Virus record (IMG/VR): IMGVR_UViG_3300044701_002204
Coordinates: 1 to 35,380 of that record
Reading direction: 5' to 3' (one strand)
Length of the DNA stretch: 35,380 nucleotides
Origin: a virus
Both the position numbers and the translations under genes were made by a program. This document shows, piece after piece, positions 30,132-35,380 of the stretch. Below the pieces are notes generated by a model. That model ran no database searches and had not been told where the DNA came from. It worked only from the letters and a program-made list of their open reading frames with translations. Numbering within the stretch: the stretch's first letter is position 1; the number at the start of each line of letters is the position of its first letter.

Positions 30132-33100
30132 TTAGATTCCTAACAATCGACGTAATTTCAACGATCTAACATTCCAGACGGGTTGCTGCTCTTCTTCAGG
30201 CGTACCCTCTATACCACCTGTTCCACCTTCTGACAAGCCTGGTCTAATAGGAAGTATCTGCGCTGTCTCTTCCACTCGACTACCAGGCATGACTGTTGGC
30301 CTTACTGTCTTGGGACTTACTGTTAACCGCTGCTCTACTGTAACTGGCGGCGTCTCTACAACCGACTCTGGCGGCGTAAACGGAGGAGGCTCAATAGGTG
30401 GAGGTTCTGGTGTTTCAGGTACGGTCGGAGGTTCGAGTTCTTTAATGATCTGCTGAAGCAATAAATCTTCATCTGTGAGCGTTGGAGGTTTTTCAACAAG
30501 AGGCGGTGTAGGCTCAGGTTCCTCTGTGTTGATCTGCGTATTTACATTTGGATTGACGTTTGGATTTACATTTGGATTTACATTTGGGTCTGTGACTACT
30601 TCCGGCTCTGGTTGCGTCGTTACTTCTGGTTCTGGTTGAGTAACTACTTCAGACTCAGTAACCACTTCCGGTTCCGGCTGAGTGACAACTTCTGGCGTCG
30701 GTTTTGTCTCCGGAGTAACTACAGGAGCGGCTTCAGGAACTACATCTGGAGTTGTTTCAGGATCTGTTTCAGGAGCAACTTCAGGCGTTGATTCTGTTGC
30801 CGTGTTATTTGCAGTATCAACTTTTACCGCAGTACCAGGTTCTAACGTCTGATTTGTATTGGTATCTACTGAAGGTACATTGACGGCACCACCATCTTGC
30901 GTCAAAACAAGTGACGTTCCATCACCATTGTCTTGCAAGACAACGCCGTCGGTGATTGATGGCGCCTGATCAGGAGCAATGCCAGCATCAACAACAGGCT
31001 GAGAAACAACAGGAGCTTCTGCTGGAGGTTGCTGGTTCAAATAAGCATCAACCGACGCAGGATCGATGCCAGTAGCGCTTGCAATCTCTGATCTACTGAC
31101 ATTGTTTGCAGCAGCAGCCTGATTAATTAATTGAGCCTTTTGGTAAGGCGTAAGGCTTGGATCGTTGTAGACAGCGGCTATAGCATCACGAATAACGATA
31201 GCCCGTAACTCTGCCTCCGTGGGCGCAGCAGTCTCAGGAACGGTTGGCGTAGCAGGTATCTGAACTTGCTCACCAGGCGTAAGCGTAGCGCCAGGTATAA
31301 CGCTTAGATTTCCATTGCTATCAATGACTGATGTTTCATTGGTATCTGGATTAACTTCAACAACAACACCAGTCGTTGGAACTTCAGGAGCAGTCTCAAA
31401 CGTAGGAACTTCGGGAAGCGTCGTAGGCAGCGTACCAAGGTTGTCAGGCGTTAGGTCAACCTCTGGATTGACTGTTGCACCACCTGGCAACGAAGGGGCG
31501 GTAACAACAACTTGAGGCGTAGAACCCTCAACATTAATGTTTGTTTCGGTTCCTATTGAGACTCCGGAATAAGTACCTGGGGCAATTCCTAGATTTTTTT
31601 CTATGCCTGCAATAACAGGATTCCCAGCCTCTAGTGCAACCGTCGCCTGCTTACCAATGATGCCGCCAATAATACCTTTACCAACCGCTGTAGCGTCACT
31701 TTCGCCAGTAGCTTTAGCAATTGCCCACTCTTCAAGCGTCTCTAATGGCCCTGACAATATAGACCTGCCAACACCAGACGGAACACCAGGTATCAAGTCA
31801 ATGGCTGCTGTAATTGCTCCGGCTATTTTCCCATCTAACAAAGATGCTCTTGCAGCCTCTTGCCTGCTCATGCCAGGATTTGCTTGCTGAAGCTCATCTA
31901 TCTTTTGGTTAAGCTGTGCTCCAGCGGATTCCATTGCATTTGTAATTAATGATGGAACCAAACCAAGAAGAGCCCGCCCACCTTCTTGAAATATTTCAAT
32001 CAGACCTAATGCGCCAGCACCACCAGGATATAACTGCGCAGCCTGTATTGCTGCCCTACCAACTGTCGCCCAATCGCCATCAGACATCTTTGATGCGTCC
32101 ATGATGGTACGCATAAAATTATTACTGTCTGAATTTACTTGCTCCGGAGACATTGTTTTGCCTGCTTGAGCAACTCGATTTGCAATGTCTACTAGCTCAG
32201 ATGGATCAACGCCGATGAGCCTTGCGCTTCCAGCCAAGGATGCGGTTAAGTCGCCTCCGGCTTGAGTCAAACTTCCGGCTATAAAATTAGCTGCATTGTT
32301 AAGTTTTGTATAAGCACTTAGATTTCTACCGCCTTCAACAACTTTGTTATTTGCGTCAAAAGTAACGCTATCACCAGTTACTTTGTCTTTCTGCGTATAA
32401 CTGCCATCAGCGTTTTGCGTGATCTCCAAGTTGCCAACTGGACGTATATTGAAGTCACGCTCTGAGCTGATGCTTATATTGTTAAGTACGTCAGAGGTTA
32501 TAGCCTTGCCAATCAATGATGGATCATTTGTGTACAACACACCTTGATACAAAGCATTAGCAGGCAGCGCCTCAATAGCGCCTATGACTTGCGGCTTATC
32601 AAGGAAAACACTACCGCCTGCAACATCAGTTGCTGCACCTTGCGGCAAGACTTGCGTGATCTTCCCTGTATTGATGTCACGCATGTAAAGCGTACCGTTC
32701 TGGCCTTGGTATTGTTCATACAGTGGCGTTAAACCAAGAATGGCCGCATCTTCAGCAGTGACCTTTTGCATCTGACCTGGCGCCTGCAACACTTGGCTTG
32801 CAGAGGCAACTCGATCTGCTTCTTGTTCTTGCGCCACAATACCAATGACGTCATCTTGAATGACGCTTGGCGTCGTATCCATGCCGACATCAACCGTCCA
32901 ATTAGAATCGCCGCCAACCGTATCAGTTTCAACGCTTGCTGGCGTCGTATTTGCGCCACCGCCAATCGTTGTTGATGTTCCTGGTATTTCTGTTACCGGC
33001 TTTTGTGCAAGCGCAGCATTAGCGCCGCTGACAAAACCTTGCAGTGCAGAAAATCCTGTATCAGCACCCGTTACTTGCGACTGCAATGCACTTGTAGCGG

Positions 33101-34541
33101 CGGAAACAAGCCCACTATCAATGACACGATCACCCGTAATGCTCAATCCTTGAGATGCTGCTTGAGCGCCTGTCTGAATCAGTGAGTTTGCAATGGCATC
33201 GCCAACCTTGCCGCCTGTCAATTGCGCTGTAGCGCCTGCTTTAATAGCGTTATCAATGAACTGGTTACCAGTAAGGTTGGGCACTAGCTGACTAACCCCA
33301 AAACTTACAGCAGCATTCTTAAGCGCATCAGCAGGATTGGCACCAGCGGCAACGCTAAGTGCAGCATTCATCACAGCATTGCCAAGCGCTTGCGCCATGA
33401 CTGTACTGGTTGCTCCTAGTGCAGCGCCTATAGCTACGTTAAGGCCAGGAACAACCGATGCAACAAGTGGCAACCCTTCTCTGAGCATTCCCTCGAAGAA
33501 ACCTATGTCTTGAGCGCCTTTGTAGTAAGCAGGCTCACCCAAAGCAATGAGCTTCCCGTCTTGCAAGCGATAGCTTTGCGCCGCTCGCTCTCTGTTCTCA
33601 CCACCCGTCTTGCTTCCAATGTAGAAGACGAAATCATTAGAACCTACATCTTGTGGTGTAAATGGTGTTTCAACCGTCTGACCATCTACAACCTTATAGG
33701 TCTTGACAAAAGTGCTTGTATGGCGATTGCCTTGATCATCAAACAGTCCGTCGCCAAGGCCAGGAATCAAAGCCATAGCTGTTGATTCTGCAAAGTCTTT
33801 AGATGGTGCAAGACCTTCTCTAGGCTTTTGACCAACCTCACCTTCTACCGCAGTAGAAATACCAGTTTCAGGGACTACAGGCGAAGGCGTTGGCTCAGGA
33901 GCAACGACACCACCCTGGTCTTGCGCAACTTGATCTAATACTTCTTGATCGGTAACAACTGGTGGCGCTGCTTCAGTGGGTTTTTGCTGTGCAACAAAGT
34001 TAGTCGCATCATCTAACGTCTTATTTGCAGTCCACCATTGAAAGTCGGCTGGGCCAACATTGGGTAACTGTTTAAGGATAGATTCCATCTGCGCATAACG
34101 CTGCGCAACCAATGCTCTCGCCTCCTCTGGCGTCTTATTTCTCGCCCACCACTCAAAGTCTGCTGGCCCAGTGCCTGCAATACCACTGAGAATTCCCTGC
34201 ATTTCTGCATACCGTGCAGGATAAGTATCAACAACGGCTGGCTGTTCAACAACAGGTGGCGGTTCAGGTTCGGGAGCAGGTTCTGGAGTTGGTGCTTGTA
34301 CTACAGGTTCTGGCGGTTGTTCAACAACAGGTGTTTCTTCAACACCAGGTTCTTGATAGCCCATACCAGGCGCTTGCAAACCAGCGTTATTGAAGTAACT
34401 TATTACTTGTGACGTTGGCATACCAATAGCGTCAGCAAGTTGCTCTACATTGACGTTCAAGCGAACCATCTGATTAATGATCGTCTGAGGATCATTAAGG
34501 TAAGCAACTACAAAGTCATAGACGCCTTGGTTGAATGCCAT
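30132..34541 (-). CDS. Giant modular internal-virion-type protein, 1469 aa
   Basis: The largest gene. Modules in order: an N-terminal domain (about residues 5-54, YLNDP...IGMPTSQVISYFNN); a Pro/Glu linker; a 38-residue tandem repeat (111-148 and 149-186) with GPADFEWW/GPADFQWW; a central domain with hydrophobic Ala/Gly-rich segments (about 350-410, VASVVPGLNVAIGAALGAT); a mixed region; and a second copy of the first domain at about 1118-1169 (YNDPSLTPYQ...GIDPASVDAYLNQ). The C-terminal part is Pro/Glu/Val-rich and includes four PNVN units. The layout suggests a flexible, membrane-active DNA-ejection or virion-core protein. No catalytic site is visible. Confidence 0.7.
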   Translation of the reverse strand: MAFNQGVYDFVVAYLNDPQTIINQMVRLNVNVEQLADAIGMPTSQVISYFNNAGLQAPGMGYQEPGVEETPVVEQPPEPVVQAPTPEPAPEPEPPPVVEQPAVVDTYPARYAEMQGILSGIAGTGPADFEWWARNKTPEEARALVAQRYAQMESILKQLPNVGPADFQWWTANKTLDDATNFVAQQKPTEAAPPVVTDQEVLDQVAQDQGGVVAPEPTPSPVVPETGISTAVEGEVGQKPREGLAPSKDFAESTAMALIPGLGDGLFDDQGNRHTSTFVKTYKVVDGQTVETPFTPQDVGSNDFVFYIGSKTGGENRERAAQSYRLQDGKLIALGEPAYYKGAQDIGFFEGMLREGLPLVASVVPGLNVAIGAALGATSTVMAQALGNAVMNAALSVAAGANPADALKNAAVSFGVSQLVPNLTGNQFIDNAIKAGATAQLTGGKVGDAIANSLIQTGAQAASQGLSITGDRVIDSGLVSAATSALQSQVTGADTGFSALQGFVSGANAALAQKPVTEIPGTSTTIGGGANTTPASVETDTVGGDSNWTVDVGMDTTPSVIQDDVIGIVAQEQEADRVASASQVLQAPGQMQKVTAEDAAILGLTPLYEQYQGQNGTLYMRDINTGKITQVLPQGAATDVAGGSVFLDKPQVIGAIEALPANALYQGVLYTNDPSLIGKAITSDVLNNISISSERDFNIRPVGNLEITQNADGSYTQKDKVTGDSVTFDANNKVVEGGRNLSAYTKLNNAANFIAGSLTQAGGDLTASLAGSARLIGVDPSELVDIANRVAQAGKTMSPEQVNSDSNNFMRTIMDASKMSDGDWATVGRAAIQAAQLYPGGAGALGLIEIFQEGGRALLGLVPSLITNAMESAGAQLNQKIDELQQANPGMSRQEAARASLLDGKIAGAITAAIDLIPGVPSGVGRSILSGPLETLEEWAIAKATGESDATAVGKGIIGGIIGKQATVALEAGNPVIAGIEKNLGIAPGTYSGVSIGTETNINVEGSTPQVVVTAPSLPGGATVNPEVDLTPDNLGTLPTTLPEVPTFETAPEVPTTGVVVEVNPDTNETSVIDSNGNLSVIPGATLTPGEQVQIPATPTVPETAAPTEAELRAIVIRDAIAAVYNDPSLTPYQKAQLINQAAAANNVSRSEIASATGIDPASVDAYLNQQPPAEAPVVSQPVVDAGIAPDQAPSITDGVVLQDNGDGTSLVLTQDGGAVNVPSVDTNTNQTLEPGTAVKVDTANNTATESTPEVAPETDPETTPDVVPEAAPVVTPETKPTPEVVTQPEPEVVTESEVVTQPEPEVTTQPEPEVVTDPNVNPNVNPNVNPNVNTQINTEEPEPTPPLVEKPPTLTDEDLLLQQIIKELEPPTVPETPEPPPIEPPPFTPPESVVETPPVTVEQRLTVSPKTVRPTVMPGSRVEETAQILPIRPGLSEGGTGGIEGTPEEEQQPVWNVRSLKLRRLLGI
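30541..30590 (-). repeat. 12-bp tandem coding repeat (PNVN units)
   Basis: Four 12-bp copies encoding Pro-Asn-Val-Asn, differing by single bases, near residues 1316-1332 of the giant protein. They are next to imperfect Glu-Pro-Glu-Val-Val-Thr repeats up to about 30700. Such repeats change length easily by slippage. Confidence 0.8.
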
Positions 34542-34542
34542 G

Positions 34543-34881
34543 TCATAACCCCAAGCGATTGATAATGGATTGGTGAACGCTTAGATGACCTTGCAACCAT
34601 TCATAAAAATCATCTTCTTGGTTCCAGTCAGTATCAAACAAGTCAAACGGATTCTCAAGACTGAGCCTGTTTGCAAGCACTTCATGCTCTTGGTAGTGCG
34701 ACCATAGCCAGTCATCAAGATCATCTAAATCAGCATCTGCTAGTGGATACTGAGGTATCACAATGTCTTGGTCTAGCAACTGTATGTAGAACGTACGATG
34801 CTGCTGTGCGTTCTCAAAGATCATCTCTCGCAAGCCATCTGCGTCACCAAAGACAACATTGGAGAGATTGTCTAGATTCAT
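34543..34881 (-). CDS. Acidic protein with two W-H-H-RL repeats, 112 aa
   Basis: Two related units are visible: DWLWSHYQEHEVLANRLSL (about 57-75) and EWLQGHLSVHQSIINRLGL (about 94-112), each with Trp, two His and a terminal RLxL. The first half is acidic, with a LSNVVFGDADGLREM start. I recall similar small proteins from phage virion regions, but no named family. The stop is one base from the giant protein's start. Confidence 0.7.
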   Translation of the reverse strand: MNLDNLSNVVFGDADGLREMIFENAQQHRTFYIQLLDQDIVIPQYPLADADLDDLDDWLWSHYQEHEVLANRLSLENPFDLFDTDWNQEDDFYEWLQGHLSVHQSIINRLGL

Positions 34882-35027
34882 TCTTGTTGCTTTTGCTGCT
34901 CAATAGCAGCCATTGCCTGCGCCTTGATGTTTTCAATCAACGTAGCTACTTGCCTGTAAGGCATTTGATCTAAAGTGCCAAGGATTTGATTGATCTCTTC
35001 AATCGTAAGTTCAAGGTTGATTTTCAT
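34878..35027 (-). CDS. Small helical phage protein, 49 aa
   Basis: Begins MKINLELTIEEINQILGTLD, continues MPYRQVATLIENIKAQA and ends QKQQE. This is a common small phage protein type of unknown function. It overlaps the next gene as ATGA and the previous one by 17 bp. Too short for a long alignment, but the overlap pattern and family look support it. Confidence 0.7.
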   Translation of the reverse strand: MKINLELTIEEINQILGTLDQMPYRQVATLIENIKAQAMAAIEQQKQQE

Positions 35028-35376
35028 GCTCTACCCATGATGTCGTGTCTTCATCCCAACTGTACATCTTCCCGTCAGTTGGCATTGCTACTGGAGCCTC
35101 CCACTGCGCGTCTGCATTGAGAATCCAACTGGCAAAAGGCTTGGGTGGAACAAACGCGTCAATGTCTGCTCGGTAGGTATAACCTATCCCTGCGTAATTC
35201 TTACGCATGTTGCCGTTGTAGGAAGTCTGTTTCCAATTGCCACCAAGAATCTTTTCTAGGTGCGCTGCGCCGATATGCTCTTTCTCAACACCGAAAGCAT
35301 CAGCCGTATCTTTGTTGTCAACCACCACGACTTGTTGCACCACACCATTTTCATCAATACGGGCAAAATGACTCAT
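35011..35376 (-). CDS. Virion-associated protein, 121 aa
   Basis: MSHFARIDENGVVQQVVVVD at the start and NYAGIGYTYRADIDAFVPPK followed by PFASWILN are a pattern I know from phage structural/fibre-associated proteins in T4-like and other phages. The start lies 4 bases from the right edge, so its ribosome-binding site is outside the window or, if the ends join, made from bases at the left edge. It is the most upstream gene of the right block. Confidence 0.8.
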   Translation of the reverse strand: MSHFARIDENGVVQQVVVVDNKDTADAFGVEKEHIGAAHLEKILGGNWKQTSYNGNMRKNYAGIGYTYRADIDAFVPPKPFASWILNADAQWEAPVAMPTDGKMYSWDEDTTSWVEHENQP

Positions 35377-35380
35377 TACG

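Overview
The window looks like most or all of a small tailed-bacteriophage genome (Caudoviricetes). Its gene set points to podovirus-like virions. There is a terminase, portal, scaffold, major capsid protein, short-tail adaptor, beta-propeller nozzle-type protein, fibre and a set of very large internal-virion-type proteins, and I see no tape-measure, tail-tube or sheath gene. No integrase, excisionase or recognisable lysogeny repressor is seen, so a virulent lifestyle is the simplest reading. The host cannot be fixed from the sequence. The lysis genes suit a Gram-negative host, and the general style recalls phages from freshwater metagenomes, but that is an impression only.

Layout. (A) 1-14055, minus strand: packaging and structural block, read right to left: three small genes, terminase large subunit, an HTH-like protein, a zinc-ribbon protein, portal, small proteins, a free-standing HNH endonuclease, scaffold, major capsid protein, minor head proteins, adaptor, nozzle and a repeat-rich tail fibre cut by the left edge. 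(B) 14056-14568: divergent intergenic region with palindromes, candidate promoters and an AT-rich stretch. (C) 14569-21723, plus strand: early/DNA-metabolism block. It starts with a tiny membrane protein and an ArdC-type antirestriction protein, continues with small unknown genes, and is interrupted at 17348-17871 by a structured non-coding region with a six-copy GGCAAA repeat array. It then encodes a recombination set: YqaJ/lambda-exo-type exonuclease, putative annealing protein, small HTH protein, a protein with an SSB-like acidic tail, an NrdR-like zinc ribbon, a winged-helix protein and a PD-(D/E)XK resolvase-like nuclease. (D) 21724-21845: convergent junction with a strong plus-strand terminator. 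(E) 21819-35376, minus strand: small conserved phage proteins, a lysis cassette (endolysin, holin-like, small membrane protein), more small virion-type genes, then four large proteins (960, 509, 354 and 1469 aa) and further small virion proteins at the right edge.

Blocks A and E are both minus-strand. If the ends are joined they form one uninterrupted leftward late operon running from the divergent region at about 14.3 kb through the fibre and round to the convergent terminator at 21.8 kb. This is the best evidence that the contig is a complete circular (or circularly permuted) map of about 35.4 kb. No DNA polymerase, primase or helicase is recognisable, so replication probably depends on host enzymes plus the phage recombination set, perhaps started at the GGCAAA array or the AT-rich divergent region.

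Genes are packed tightly, mostly with ATGA, GTGA, TTGA or TGATG stop/start overlaps. Several real genes are shorter than 60 codons (found by reading the sequence) and are included here. No tRNA, rRNA, CRISPR array or insertion sequence was found.
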